DNA of 64,000 bases from Spirosoma foliorum (GCF_014117325.1 NZ_CP059732.1:8011501-8075500); one strand, 5' to 3'; numbered from the stretch's first letter, positions 1-8,989 are shown. A program made the numbers and translations. Notes: generated from the letters alone by a model not told the origin.

Positions 1-590
1 TGAGAAACGGCCGCTGCCTGCAACAACGTAAAGAATTGCTTACGGAATACGTCAAATGGAATGGGTTGCTGGCTAGTCTGAACAATAATCTGATAGGGCT
101 TGGCTTTGGTATCGATGTTTGCCATGTTTTCCCATTGATGCATCACGAACAATTCACGGACAAACTCCGGCGAAAGTTTTTCTAAAGCATCAACTGGTAC
201 TTCTTTTCCATCAATGTATACGGCCGATTCGTACTTGTAATCATCGGGAACTATGAATTTATTCCCCTCCAAATGCAAGACAACCGGCTTACTTTCGACA
301 ACGGTGGTGCCGAGTTTGTTTTGAAATAAAGCATGATGCCGATACCAGGTTCCTTTGTCCTCTAAGTCTAAGACCATTGCCCGCGTTGGACTGCTGGCAG
401 GAAGCATGTGTGGACGCGAAGTTTGCTCCCCCTGTTTGTCTGTATACCGACAGGCCAGACCCATTGTACCTATTAAGATTGCCCAAAGTGTATATCGCCA
501 CCAGGCTGATGAGCCCGAACGATGATTGTTCATCATACTGACACGCTGGCGCAGCGTTGGACCACTAAATTGATTAGTAAAGGAGTACAT
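1..590 (-). pseudogene. C-terminal part of the M56 protease, separated from the N-terminal part; runs off the window
   Basis: Reading leftward from an ATG at 590, the frame gives MYSFTNQFSGPTLRQRVSMM. This is the segment that normally follows the protease domain in BlaR1-type M56 proteins. It continues with a membrane helix (around WRYTLWAILIGTMGLAC) and a periplasmic part containing VYIDGKEVPVDALEKL, and is still open at base 1. The frame differs from that of the upstream protease part (677-1453), and stops lie between them in all three frames. I infer that this is the 3' portion of one disrupted gene. Independent translation from the ATG is possible, but it would yield only a membrane anchor and periplasmic tail without the zinc protease. 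Confidence 0.6.
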
Positions 591-676
591 AATCAGTTCT
601 TTACAGCTTATTGCAAAGGTTGTTACTCGGGTAGCTGGGGATATTATGATCCGTTAAAATAACTTAGCCCAACTGA

Positions 677-1453
677 CTACCCCGTCGATAGGCTCACTTT
701 AATCAGGTTGTACTGATACGATCGGGCATCAACTCCTTCGGCCAATACGGCTCGGTCGGCACTGAATTCGAGGGTTTGATGGAGCAATTGCCGGAATAGG
801 TAAGCCGCCGGATTGAACCAGAAAACAATGCACACCAGTTCAGCTCCCAGCATATCGAAACTGTGTCGATCTCGTACGTGCACGCGCTCGTGTCTGAGAA
901 TCTGATCCAGTTCGTCGGGTGCATGGTAATTGGGATTCAGGACAACCCAGTTAAAAAAGGAGAAAGGTGAGGTGGTGTTCTCGTTGCGAACCAACGTAAA
1001 GTCATCGTAGGGCTCATGTGTCGATTTTCGAATAAGTCGTCGCAAGGAGAATAGCTGAATACCAAATCGAATAATTAATACGAAAACCCCACTTACATAG
1101 AATAGTAAGAGTCCAGTTGGCCACGACCACGTAAATTTTGCGGACGTATGCCGGAACAGCTTATATGTCTTTTTATCTGGAAACGTGACGGTTACTTCCG
1201 GTTGATTCGATGCTAAATTGGGCAAAACCCTTGGAACAATTACCTGCGCTGTCCTGTGCATCACGGTTCGGACACGCTCTGGCCGCCAATCGGGGAGTTT
1301 GAGTAAGGGGAGGAACAGAGCACCAGCTAAACCTAACCACAGAGCTAATCGGTTGGCGCTAAAAAACGTTTCACGTCGAAGTAAAACGTAATAAGCAATG
1401 CTGACAATAGCCAGAAGTGCATTCACCAATACTGCGTAGCGTAAAATTTCCAT
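677..1453 (-). CDS. M56 family (BlaR1-like) membrane metalloprotease, N-terminal part, truncated
   Basis: BlaR1/MecR1-type sensor protease. In this family an extracytoplasmic signal triggers a cytoplasm-facing zinc protease that relieves repression by the partner BlaI. The 258 residues start with hydrophobic helices (about 1-25 and 35-52). A further helix lies near residue 110-130, followed by the zinc motif HERVH near residue 188 and the downstream segment SADRAVLAEGVDARSYQYNL. The frame stops after KVSLSTG, before the conserved GPTLRQR segment, which reappears in another frame at 1-590. It lies downstream of the blaI-like gene, 98 bp away, on the same strand, the usual partner arrangement. 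The truncated product keeps the protease domain but loses the last membrane helix and periplasmic part. Confidence 0.75.
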   Translation of the reverse strand: MEILRYAVLVNALLAIVSIAYYVLLRRETFFSANRLALWLGLAGALFLPLLKLPDWRPERVRTVMHRTAQVIVPRVLPNLASNQPEVTVTFPDKKTYKLFRHTSAKFTWSWPTGLLLFYVSGVFVLIIRFGIQLFSLRRLIRKSTHEPYDDFTLVRNENTTSPFSFFNWVVLNPNYHAPDELDQILRHERVHVRDRHSFDMLGAELVCIVFWFNPAAYLFRQLLHQTLEFSADRAVLAEGVDARSYQYNLIKVSLSTG

Positions 1454-1551
1454 GGTTAAAGGGTGTGGAAAGGAGTTGGTCAGAAGCAGTCAAGTGTGGT
1501 ACTAGTGATAAATAGACCTGACCATACTTGACTACTCTTGGGCACTCATGT

Positions 1552-1911
1552 CTATTTTTTCTCGATCATAGCCAGAATCTCACGCAGTTCATCGGCCGAA
1601 ATCTTCTCATTCTTAGCAAAATAACTGACGAGGTTCTTGTACGAATTATCGAAATACTCATCCACAACCTTCGTTAAAACAAACCGGTTCTGGTAGGCTT
1701 CCTTCGTGATTATGGGATAGTATTCATGGGTATTGCCATACGCTTTATGGCCCACGTATCCTTTTTCTTCGAGATTACGAACAATAGTCGAAACGGTATT
1801 ATAATGCAATGGAGGGTCCGTAAACTGCGGAACCATGTCTTTAACATACCCTTGCTCCATTTTCCAGAGCACCTGCATTACTTCTTCTTCCTTCGCTGTT
1901 AACTTTTCCAT
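1552..1911 (-). CDS. BlaI/MecI/CopY family transcriptional repressor
   Basis: A 119-residue protein of the penicillinase-repressor family. It has an N-terminal winged helix (about residues 1-75, with LTAKEEEVMQVLW and YNTVSTIVRNLEEKGYV) and a C-terminal dimerisation helix region (NRFVLTKVVDEYFDNSYKNL). Family members bind dyad operators as dimers and are cleaved by the M56 partner, which here follows on the same strand. A near-consensus TTTG-N19-TAGGTTTG promoter ends only 4 bases before the ATG, so the mRNA may be leaderless. An operator-like dyad (1944-1961) overlaps its -33 box, implying autoregulation. The target is not known; in Bacteroidota such pairs are not restricted to beta-lactamase control. 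Confidence 0.88.
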   Translation of the reverse strand: MEKLTAKEEEVMQVLWKMEQGYVKDMVPQFTDPPLHYNTVSTIVRNLEEKGYVGHKAYGNTHEYYPIITKEAYQNRFVLTKVVDEYFDNSYKNLVSYFAKNEKISADELREILAMIEKK

Positions 1912-1915
1912 AAGA

Positions 1916-1946
1916 CAAACCTATAACTATTTTTATCGTTTGCAAA
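1916..1946 (-). promoter_or_regulatory. Promoter of the blaI-like gene (TTTG-N19-TAGGTTTG)
   Basis: On the minus strand, TTTG (1943-1946) and TAGGTTTG (1916-1923) are separated by 19 bp, matching the Bacteroidota -33/-7 consensus. Only four bases separate the -7 box from the ATG at 1911, so transcription probably starts at or next to the start codon. Confidence 0.6.
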
Positions 1947-1961
1947 CTATTTGAGTAGTTT
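1944..1961. promoter_or_regulatory. Candidate BlaI operator dyad
   Basis: AAACTA-TTTGAG-TAGTTT is an inverted repeat. Its ACTA-N6-TAGT skeleton has the same spacing as known BlaI/MecI operators (ACTACA-N2-TGTAGT). It covers the -33 box of the blaI-like gene and lies just upstream of the gldH -33 box. Two direct copies of TTTTTATCGTTTG (1930-1942 and 1960-1972), exactly 30 bp apart, flank it. Confidence 0.55.
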
Positions 1962-1968
1962 TTTATCG

Positions 1969-2000
1969 TTTGAAAAGCCAGCGGTACCGTCGTAGCTTTG
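1969..2000 (+). promoter_or_regulatory. gldH promoter (TTTG-N20-TAGCTTTG)
   Basis: TTTG at 1969-1972 and TAGCTTTG at 1993-2000 are separated by 20 bp, a near-perfect Bacteroidota housekeeping promoter. It lies 22 bp before the ATG of gldH. The BlaI-like dyad ends 8 bp upstream of the -33 box, so the repressor could also influence gldH. Confidence 0.65.
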
Positions 2001-2022
2001 TACATTATTCGGCACGAGGTTT

Positions 2023-2499
2023 ATGAAACAATTGGGATTGGTAGTATTGATCGTCTGGCTGTTTGCTGGCTGCGATACAAATGCGGTATATAAAGAGTAC
2101 ACCGATATCGATGATGGAAAGTGGTACATCAAAAACGCACCGTCGTTTACGTTCGAGATCACGGATACATCGGTTCCCTACAATATCTACTATAACCTCC
2201 GCAACAGCCTGTCCTACGGCTACTATAATCTGTATCTGACTCGTTATCTGCGCGATGCAAGTGGTAAAGAACTGGAATCCCGTCTGGATGAGCTGATTTT
2301 GATGGACCCCAAAACCGGGAAACCTAACGGCGATGGATTAGGAGACCTGTTTGATCACAAGGTTTTGATGAAACATAACTACCGATTCCCGAAGCCTGGT
2401 AAATACACCGTCCAGATCAAGCAATATATGCGTCAGGACCCCTTACTTAATATTCTGAGTGTAGGAATTACGGTTGAAAAATCCGTACCCACCAATTAA
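2023..2499 (+). CDS. gldH: Gliding motility lipoprotein GldH
   Basis: A 158-residue outer-envelope lipoprotein of the GldH family, required for gliding in Flavobacterium. A short signal peptide ends in a lipobox (FAGC, lipidated Cys at residue 17). The mature part is beta-rich with the family's aromatic pattern (YNIYYNLRNSLSYGYYNLYL) and a terminal immunoglobulin-like section (FPKPGKYTVQIKQYMR). It has its own promoter and is followed closely by a PAP2 gene whose preferred start is 19 bp after the gldH stop. Family assignment rests on overall resemblance and the lipobox. Confidence 0.85.
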   Translation: MKQLGLVVLIVWLFAGCDTNAVYKEYTDIDDGKWYIKNAPSFTFEITDTSVPYNIYYNLRNSLSYGYYNLYLTRYLRDASGKELESRLDELILMDPKTGKPNGDGLGDLFDHKVLMKHNYRFPKPGKYTVQIKQYMRQDPLLNILSVGITVEKSVPTN

Positions 2500-2518
2500 T
2501 TCGCCGAATTTGCTGCCA

Positions 2519-3157
2519 ATGGTTTTCGACTTTCTGCGCAAAAATCGTTTTTTCTTCCTGGCCTATCTTCTTGTCTTACTCGTAGTGGGTTTATTGCAAG
2601 TGGTTTACACTCAGGCACAGTTAATGCAGTGGGTCAATGCCCGGAATAGTCCTCTAGCCGATCAGCTATTTCCTTACATTACCTATATGGGCGACGGCGC
2701 ATTTTTTGTGATTCTTTGCCTGGTTATGTTGATTTATAAGTGGCGTATCGGCTTGATGGGCTTCGCCAGTTTTGCACTTTCCTCACTTACATCTGAGTTT
2801 TTTAAGAAGATTATTTTTAATGGCTCTCCCCGGCCACTGAAATTTTTTGAGCATTCAACCTTTGAGTACCACATCATTAAAGGGTTGGATATTCATAGCT
2901 ACAACAGCTTTCCATCGGGACATACAACCACGGCTTTTGCGGTATTTGGCCTACTGGCGTTTCTGGACAAGCAGAAGGAGAGAGGTATTATTTATCTGCT
3001 TCTGGGCGTTCTAGCGGGTTATTCTCGGGTTTATTTGTTTCAGCATTTTGTTGAAGATACCTATGCTGGTTCGTTGATTGGGACGATTTCGTCGGTGATT
3101 ATTTATTTATTGATGTACCGCTGGGTAACGAATAAAGAAAAGATAGCCGGGAATTAG
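2519..3157 (+). CDS. PAP2 superfamily membrane phosphatase
   Basis: A 212-residue integral membrane phosphatase, probably acting on lipid phosphates such as undecaprenyl diphosphate or lipid A; the substrate is unknown. The three signature motifs are intact: K-x6-RP (KIIFNGSPRP, about residue 97), PSGH (about 131) and SR-x5-H-x3-D (SRVYLFQHFVED, about 169). Hydrophobic segments separate them. I chose the ATG at 2519, since an in-frame TTG at 2474 would overlap gldH. It is probably co-transcribed with gldH. Confidence 0.85.
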   Translation: MVFDFLRKNRFFFLAYLLVLLVVGLLQVVYTQAQLMQWVNARNSPLADQLFPYITYMGDGAFFVILCLVMLIYKWRIGLMGFASFALSSLTSEFFKKIIFNGSPRPLKFFEHSTFEYHIIKGLDIHSYNSFPSGHTTTAFAVFGLLAFLDKQKERGIIYLLLGVLAGYSRVYLFQHFVEDTYAGSLIGTISSVIIYLLMYRWVTNKEKIAGN

Positions 3158-3170
3158 GGGCTCTTTTGTC

Positions 3171-3178
3171 TATCTTTG
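3171..3178 (+). promoter_or_regulatory. Possible -7 element before the amidotransferase gene
   Basis: TATCTTTG fits the TAnnTTTG box and lies 83 bp before the preferred ATG at 3262. No good TTTG sits at the matching -33 distance, so this is tentative. Confidence 0.35.
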
Positions 3179-3261
3179 TTTAGTGCTCTGCCGAACCATT
3201 GCCAAAGCGGAGCCGTTACTTCATTACTGACTACAATCAACGTGCATCGATAAACTCTCTC

Positions 3262-5154
3262 ATGAGCGACGCCATTAAGCATGAGTGCGGTATAGCCTTA
3301 ATCCGGCTCCGCAAACCGTACCAATATTACATAGATAAGTACGGAACGGCTCTTTATGGAGCCAACAAACTCTACCTGCTCATGGAAAAGCAGGTTAACC
3401 GAGGCCAGGACGGTGCCGGTATCGCCAATATAAAAATTGATGTTCCGGCCGGTAGCCGTTATATCAGCCGATATCGATCAGTTGATCAGCGACCTGTAAC
3501 GGACATCTTCGAAAAAGTCAATAAGAAATTCCGGAAAGCGCTCAAAGGCAATAAAGAAAAGGCTAAAGACGCTAAATGGCTTCAGGAAAACATTGCCTTT
3601 ACGGGCGAAGTCTGGATGGGGCACCTTCGGTATGGCACACACGGGGCCAACGAAATCGAAAACTGCCATCCTATGCTTCGGCAAAGTAACTGGCGGAGTC
3701 GTAATCTGGTGGTAGCGGGTAATTTCAACATGACGAATGTTGATGACCTGTTCAAAAAACTGGTTTCGCTGGGTCAACATCCCAAGGATAAAGTTGACAC
3801 GATTACGGTGATGGAAAAAATCGGACATTTCCTGGACGAAGAGAACCAGCGCGTATTCGAACGCTTTAAAGGCATCTACGAAAACCCGGATCTGTCGGAT
3901 ATTATTGAAGATAATCTGGACCTTCAGCGTGTTTTGCACCGTTCTTGTCGTGATTTCGACGGTGGATACGCCATGGTAGGCATGACAGGTTATGGTGCCG
4001 CATTCGTTGCTCGTGATCCAGCTGGTATTCGGCCTGCTTATTATTATGCCGACGACGAAGTAGTTGTCGTTGCCTCAGAGAAACCGGCTATCAAAACTGC
4101 CTTCAATGTCGATTACAGTGCTATTCAGGAAGTGAAACCTGGGCATGCGCTCATTGTCGATAAATATGGTGAGTATGCAGAGCAGGAGTTCGTTACGCCT
4201 ATCGAAAAGAAATCGTGCAGTTTCGAGCGGATTTATTTCTCGCGAGCTACCGATCCTGATATTTACAACGAACGCAAGTCATTGGGTAAACTGCTGATTC
4301 CGCAGATTCTCAAAGAAATCGACTACGATCTCGAAAATACCGTTTTCTCCTACATTCCGAACACAGCCGAAACGGCCTTCTTTGGCATGGTTGAGGGTTT
4401 GGAAGAATACCTCTATAAACAACGCAAAAAAGCGATTATGGAAGGGATTCTGTTCGAGGAGGAATTGGACCGGGTACTTTCTTTTAGACCGCGTATTGAA
4501 AAGCTGGTTGCTAAAGACGTGAAACTCCGGACGTTCATTACCGACGATTCACAGCGAGACGATATGGTGTCGCATGTATACGACACTACCTTTGAGGTCA
4601 TCAAAAAAGGCCAGGATAATGTCGTTGTGGTCGATGACTCGATTGTACGAGGCACTACGCTCGAGAAAAGTATTCTGCGTATGCTGGATCGTCTGGGACC
4701 TAAGAAGATCATTATTGTTTCGTCGGCTCCTCAGATTCGCTTCCCCGATTGCTACGGCATCGACATGTCGAAATTCAAAGAGTTTATTGGCTTCCGAGCT
4801 GCGCTCGAATTACTGCGGGAGCGGGGTATGGACGATTTGCTGGATGAAGTTTATGCCCAGTGCGTGGCTGCAATTGAATCAGGCAATGCCAATCAACAGA
4901 ACTATGTAAAGGCCCTGTTTGATCCCTTTACGCACGAAGAATTATCTAAAAAAGTAGCTCAAATTGTTACGCCACCTGATCTGAAGGCCGAAGTAGCGGT
5001 TGTTTATCAGACAGTTGAGAATTTACATAAAGCCTGCCCTAATCATTCGGGCGACTGGTATTTTACGGGTAATTACCCAACTCCTGGTGGTAATGTAGTG
5101 GTCAACAAAGCCTTCGTGAACTTCATGGAGGGGAAATTGGTGCGGGCGTACTAA
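3262..5154 (+). CDS. Long-form amidophosphoribosyltransferase (PurF-type)
   Basis: Glutamine-dependent enzyme of the PurF family, which makes phosphoribosylamine from PRPP in the first step of purine synthesis. I chose the ATG at 3262 (630 residues) because it gives MSDAIKHECGIAL. The Ntn nucleophile would be Cys9, exposed by removal of a short propeptide. The N-terminal half is the glutaminase domain (RGQDGAG, WMGHLRYGTHG). The C-terminal half is the phosphoribosyltransferase with the PRPP loop VVVVDDSIVRGTT near residue 455. At about 630 residues it is longer than classical PurF (around 500), as is common for this Bacteroidota paralogue. A strong hairpin terminator follows the stop. Confidence 0.88.
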   Translation: MSDAIKHECGIALIRLRKPYQYYIDKYGTALYGANKLYLLMEKQVNRGQDGAGIANIKIDVPAGSRYISRYRSVDQRPVTDIFEKVNKKFRKALKGNKEKAKDAKWLQENIAFTGEVWMGHLRYGTHGANEIENCHPMLRQSNWRSRNLVVAGNFNMTNVDDLFKKLVSLGQHPKDKVDTITVMEKIGHFLDEENQRVFERFKGIYENPDLSDIIEDNLDLQRVLHRSCRDFDGGYAMVGMTGYGAAFVARDPAGIRPAYYYADDEVVVVASEKPAIKTAFNVDYSAIQEVKPGHALIVDKYGEYAEQEFVTPIEKKSCSFERIYFSRATDPDIYNERKSLGKLLIPQILKEIDYDLENTVFSYIPNTAETAFFGMVEGLEEYLYKQRKKAIMEGILFEEELDRVLSFRPRIEKLVAKDVKLRTFITDDSQRDDMVSHVYDTTFEVIKKGQDNVVVVDDSIVRGTTLEKSILRMLDRLGPKKIIIVSSAPQIRFPDCYGIDMSKFKEFIGFRAALELLRERGMDDLLDEVYAQCVAAIESGNANQQNYVKALFDPFTHEELSKKVAQIVTPPDLKAEVAVVYQTVENLHKACPNHSGDWYFTGNYPTPGGNVVVNKAFVNFMEGKLVRAY

Positions 5155-5168
5155 TCTTAGTTTTAAGT

Positions 5169-5235
5169 AAAAAGAGTTTGGCGTAAGAAGGTTGTGGTTA
5201 ACAAACCAATAATCTTCTTACGCCAAACTCTTTTT
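5169..5235. terminator. Bidirectional intrinsic terminator
   Basis: Perfect 22-bp inverted arms (5169-5190 and 5214-5235, core GAGTTTGGCGTAAGAAG) flank a 23-nt loop. There is a T run on the right and a matching A run on the left. It lies between two convergent genes and can serve both. Confidence 0.85.
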
Positions 5236-5245
5236 TGCGGATTAT

Positions 5246-6661
5246 TTATTTCGCCCAGGCTAGTGCATTAATGTTAGCACCGATTTTCTTGCCTTCAGCT
5301 AAACCTGTTTCGTTATCCTGACGAGTATGAATATTGCCATAGAAGCGCGAATCGGCAGATTCTTGAGCCGAAGCTTCAAAAGAGGTAAATGAACGGGCTT
5401 TAAAAGCAATGTGCCGTAGTGGATCGTCAGGACGACCAACGTGTGAATCATCCGTAAACGCAAAGTTTTCGCCAAATAACGCGGTCAATACAACAGCTGC
5501 TGACGATGACTGAGTTGCATGACCTGATGGATAACCTGGAAAAGGCGGAGCTGGCCAAAAAGGTACCCAGGCCGGATCGACAGTCAACCGGACGTAATTA
5601 TAAGGCCGGATGTTATTATAGGTGAACTTGCAGCGCCAGCACAGAATAAAGGCATCGGCTACGGCTATACCAGTACGGGCAAACGTTTCGGCGGCTTTGG
5701 CCAGATTTGCTTTGGTAGCTGTTACGGCAATACGAGCCAGGCTGTACGAATGCCCTGGAGGAGTAAACGAATCGCCTGGATTATCGGACCACCAGAGGGA
5801 AATTTCTTTTTCCGTTTGAGTCAGACTTTTCCCCTTATTATAAACGTCAAGATACTGATTGAAAATAGCGGATTTAACATCCGTTGAATAGGCCATCGGT
5901 TTAGGCATTGGCAGATCGTTATTTGCCTTAACAAACGTCCGATTTTTACCCCAGTAAGGTTGCATCGGAATCTTTTGGCCATTTTCAGTTGGCTGCCACA
6001 TACCAGCTCCCGTAGGTACAACATAACTTGCGGGGAAATTGCGGGTATAACCGGCATCGCCCCCATCGGTTTTCGACCACTCGAATAAAGCGTCGGCTAT
6101 TTTCTTACCAAAAGAGATCGACCGTTCGTTGACTGTTTCGTCAGTCGCTTTATTGGCCGTCAATAAGGCTGTTTCGAGGGAGTCAATGGTCGTTTTGTTT
6201 GCGGCACTTGTAGTCGGAAATAAACTGCGTATAATTTGAGCCTGAGCTGCATTGGCGCTGAGGGCCCAGTTATACTCTTTACCAGCCTCGGCCAATGGGA
6301 GCGTAGTTAGCCCTTGGACTTGCCCAGCCATAGACTTTCGATTGGCAATTCCCGGAACAACCGATTCATACATGGTTAGACCTGCGTAACCAAAAGCCCG
6401 CGATGCTACAGGAGGACTGAAACCTGCGGTGGTTTTCGTCAGTTTCAATTGCAGAGCTGCCCACGCAGTTGCGACATCAGCCGAATATTGATCAGCTGCT
6501 TTGCCTGTCGTTAAGGTTGGCTGAACATCATCCGTAGACTGCATCCGACAAGCCTGCAGAAAAGCGATAAATAGGAGTGTAGTAAATAGGCTTAAATGGG
6601 TGCGTTGAGAGCCATACCTTGTAGTTGAGCTCTTACGAACAGAAGGAAAATGTACATTCAT
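5246..6661 (-). CDS. Vanadium-dependent haloperoxidase-like PAP2 lipoprotein
   Basis: A 471-residue exported protein of the vanadium haloperoxidase/PAP2 acid phosphatase superfamily. The N-terminus has a hydrophobic stretch ending in FLQAC (Cys38), which suggests a lipoprotein. The vanadate/phosphate-binding motifs are present in order: KFTYNNIRP (about 343), PSGHATQSS (about 378) and SRFYGNIHTRQDN near the C-terminus, with the SR...H pattern. Whether it is a haloperoxidase or a phosphatase cannot be decided from sequence alone. The gene stands alone and shares the terminator at 5169-5235 with the convergent amidotransferase gene. Confidence 0.8.
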   Translation of the reverse strand: MNVHFPSVRKSSTTRYGSQRTHLSLFTTLLFIAFLQACRMQSTDDVQPTLTTGKAADQYSADVATAWAALQLKLTKTTAGFSPPVASRAFGYAGLTMYESVVPGIANRKSMAGQVQGLTTLPLAEAGKEYNWALSANAAQAQIIRSLFPTTSAANKTTIDSLETALLTANKATDETVNERSISFGKKIADALFEWSKTDGGDAGYTRNFPASYVVPTGAGMWQPTENGQKIPMQPYWGKNRTFVKANNDLPMPKPMAYSTDVKSAIFNQYLDVYNKGKSLTQTEKEISLWWSDNPGDSFTPPGHSYSLARIAVTATKANLAKAAETFARTGIAVADAFILCWRCKFTYNNIRPYNYVRLTVDPAWVPFWPAPPFPGYPSGHATQSSSAAVVLTALFGENFAFTDDSHVGRPDDPLRHIAFKARSFTSFEASAQESADSRFYGNIHTRQDNETGLAEGKKIGANINALAWAK

Positions 6662-6836
6662 ACGGTGAATCGGATAAAAAAAGTAGATGTATTGGCGATG
6701 CGGCAGAACGTCAATAGGGAGTTTAGCAAAAATGTTGCCAGAAAAAAGGCCCGAAAATTACATCTATTGACACCGCTGTACACAATACGTTAACTTCGTT
6801 GTAGATTTAATACTTGATAAAACCTGATCATCTCTA

Positions 6837-8936
6837 ATGCGTATTCCCGAAGAAACCGTTGAACGAATTCGCCAATCTGTCGACATTCTGGAGGTTATAA
6901 ACGATTTCGTTTCCCTGAAGAAGCGTGGAAGCAATTACATTGCCTGCTGCCCTTTTCATAATGAGAAAACGCCCTCGTTCAATGTAAACCCAACCCGACA
7001 GATTTATAAGTGCTTTGGTTGTGGCAAAGCGGGCGATGCTGTTCGGTTTGTGATGGATATCGAGAATATCGGTTATGGCGAATCGCTACGGTATCTGGCC
7101 AAAAAGTATGGCATTGAAATTGAAGAAGAGGAGCAGACTCCAGAAGATCTCCTGCGGCAGAACGAGCGGGAAAGCCTTCTTATCGTGCTCAACTTCGCTA
7201 AAACGTTTTTTCAGGAAACACTCTTGAAAACGGATGAGGGGAAAAGCATCGGCTTAAGCTACTTCCGTGAGCGGGGCTTTACGAACCCAACTATGGAAGC
7301 GTTTGAGCTTGGTTACACACTCGACCAATGGGACTCTCTCTTACTGGAAGGTCAACGAAGAGGTTATAGTCGGGATCTACTTGAAAAGGCCGGTCTGATT
7401 TTAATTAAGGAAGGCAACGCTGGAGGAGATAATAAAGTATTTGATCGGTTCAGAGGGCGGGTTATGTTCCCGATCCACAACGTATCGGGCCGGGTAATTG
7501 CGTTTGGTGCCCGGATTCTGAAAACGGATAAGAATCAGCCTAAATACCTCAATTCGCCCGAAACGACAGTTTACCATAAAAGCCAGGTATTATACGGAAT
7601 TTTCCAGGCTAAACAGGCTATTCGACAGGAAGATGTTTGCTATTTGACAGAAGGTTATACAGATGTAATCTCACTGCATCAGGCAGGCATCAAAAATGTA
7701 GTGGCTTCGTCGGGCACTTCGCTGACAACAGAGCAGATTCGACTCATTGCCCGGTTTACACCAAACGTCACGATTCTTTACGATGGTGATGCCGCTGGTA
7801 TTAAAGCGGCTCTGCGTGGTCTGGACATGGTTCTGGAAGAAGGGTTAAATCTTCGCTTGCTATTACTGCCTGACGGCGAAGATCCGGACAGTTATGTGCA
7901 TAAAGTTGGAGCAGATGCCTTTAAAACATACATCAAAGAGCAATCTCAGGATTTCATTGACTTCAAAGCCAGCCGATGGTTAACGGAGGCAGGTGATAAT
8001 CCGTTAAAGCGGGCCGAGGGTATATCCGATGTATGTGCCAGTATTACCAGAATACCCGATCCGCTGAAACGCCAGACACTCTCGCAGCGCGTTGCACAGG
8101 TGTTTCATGTAAGTGAGCAGTCAGTTATTTCTGAAATCAACCGATTACTTCGAAAACAGCAGGAGCAAAACAAAAAAGATTCGGAACGCCAGCAACGTTC
8201 GGCGGGTGCAGGAAGGCAGCAGCCATCTTCAAGTAATACTTTAAGTACGAATGAGCCTTCGCTGGACGATATAAATTCGCTGTTAGATGGATTCAGCGTC
8301 GAATCACCTGATTTAAGCGATTTTGGGATTGATGTACCCCCAAGTAGGCAGTCGGTTTCTGTTGAGCGCGTAAAGGCCGTTAAAACGCCTATATCGTATC
8401 AGGAAGAAGAATGCGTTCGGTTGTTAATAAATCATGGCGTACGAGAACTTGAGCCGGGTATTACGCTTTGTCAATACGTACTGAGTGAACTCCACGATAT
8501 TGAGTTTCAAACATCGCCCTACGACCTTATTCTGACGTTATTTCGGGAAGCCTATAATCGGGGAGATATACTGACTGCGAATGATTTCTTAAGTCGACAA
8601 CCTGGAGAAGGGAATAGCGATAGAGACGTGGAATTGCAGCATGAGGCAATTCATCTAACAACACCTCGTTATGAAATCAGTGATGGCTGGGGAAAGCATG
8701 AGATCTTTGTGCCATCAGAAGAGGAAATAGGTATTCTGGCGGATGCGGCCTACCGAAATATCCTGCGAATCAAAAAAATACTCGCTGAGCAACGAATGAC
8801 CGCTTTGCAGCAACTGCTTCGTGAATCGAGAAATAAATCACCTGAGGAATCTGATCAGCTTTTGACCGAGTTCATGCACTTCAAGCGTATTGATATGGAG
8901 ATATCGGGTTTATTAGGAACGGTTATCTCCGGTTAA
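6837..8936 (+). CDS. dnaG: DNA primase DnaG
   Basis: Replicative primase of 699 residues. An N-terminal CHC2 zinc finger (CCPFHNEKTPSF, then KCFGCGKAGD, about residues 37-67) is followed by the primase core. The Toprim domain contains EGYTDVISL near 268 and YDGDAAGIKAAL near 315. A low-complexity linker (about 440-490, KQQEQNKKDSERQQ) leads to the C-terminal region that should contact DnaB helicase. Length and domain order are those of the Bacteroidota enzyme. It has no Shine-Dalgarno sequence, as expected for the phylum. Confidence 0.96.
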   Translation: MRIPEETVERIRQSVDILEVINDFVSLKKRGSNYIACCPFHNEKTPSFNVNPTRQIYKCFGCGKAGDAVRFVMDIENIGYGESLRYLAKKYGIEIEEEEQTPEDLLRQNERESLLIVLNFAKTFFQETLLKTDEGKSIGLSYFRERGFTNPTMEAFELGYTLDQWDSLLLEGQRRGYSRDLLEKAGLILIKEGNAGGDNKVFDRFRGRVMFPIHNVSGRVIAFGARILKTDKNQPKYLNSPETTVYHKSQVLYGIFQAKQAIRQEDVCYLTEGYTDVISLHQAGIKNVVASSGTSLTTEQIRLIARFTPNVTILYDGDAAGIKAALRGLDMVLEEGLNLRLLLLPDGEDPDSYVHKVGADAFKTYIKEQSQDFIDFKASRWLTEAGDNPLKRAEGISDVCASITRIPDPLKRQTLSQRVAQVFHVSEQSVISEINRLLRKQQEQNKKDSERQQRSAGAGRQQPSSSNTLSTNEPSLDDINSLLDGFSVESPDLSDFGIDVPPSRQSVSVERVKAVKTPISYQEEECVRLLINHGVRELEPGITLCQYVLSELHDIEFQTSPYDLILTLFREAYNRGDILTANDFLSRQPGEGNSDRDVELQHEAIHLTTPRYEISDGWGKHEIFVPSEEEIGILADAAYRNILRIKKILAEQRMTALQQLLRESRNKSPEESDQLLTEFMHFKRIDMEISGLLGTVISG

Positions 8937-8957
8937 ACAAGAAACAAGGCATAAAAA

Positions 8958-8989
8958 AAGCCCCAGCTATATGTCATAGAGTGGGGCTT
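8958..8989 (-). terminator. Intrinsic terminator of the 9017-9403 gene
   Basis: AAGCCCCA and TGGGGCTT form an 8-bp stem, with a secondary CTAT/ATAG pairing inside. Read leftward it is followed by seven T residues, so it terminates the minus-strand gene. There is no T run for the plus strand. Confidence 0.75.

Noticed and set aside
3199..3261. Upstream extension of the PurF-type protein from 3199
   Set aside because: The family N-terminus MSDAIKHECGIAL begins at 3262, and the added 21 residues (PKRSRYFITDYNQ) do not fit the short propeptide.
5246..6661. Treating the PAP2-type lipoprotein as a proven vanadium bromoperoxidase or chloroperoxidase
   Set aside because: The motifs are shared with acid phosphatases, and halide specificity cannot be read from the sequence, so the call stays at superfamily level.
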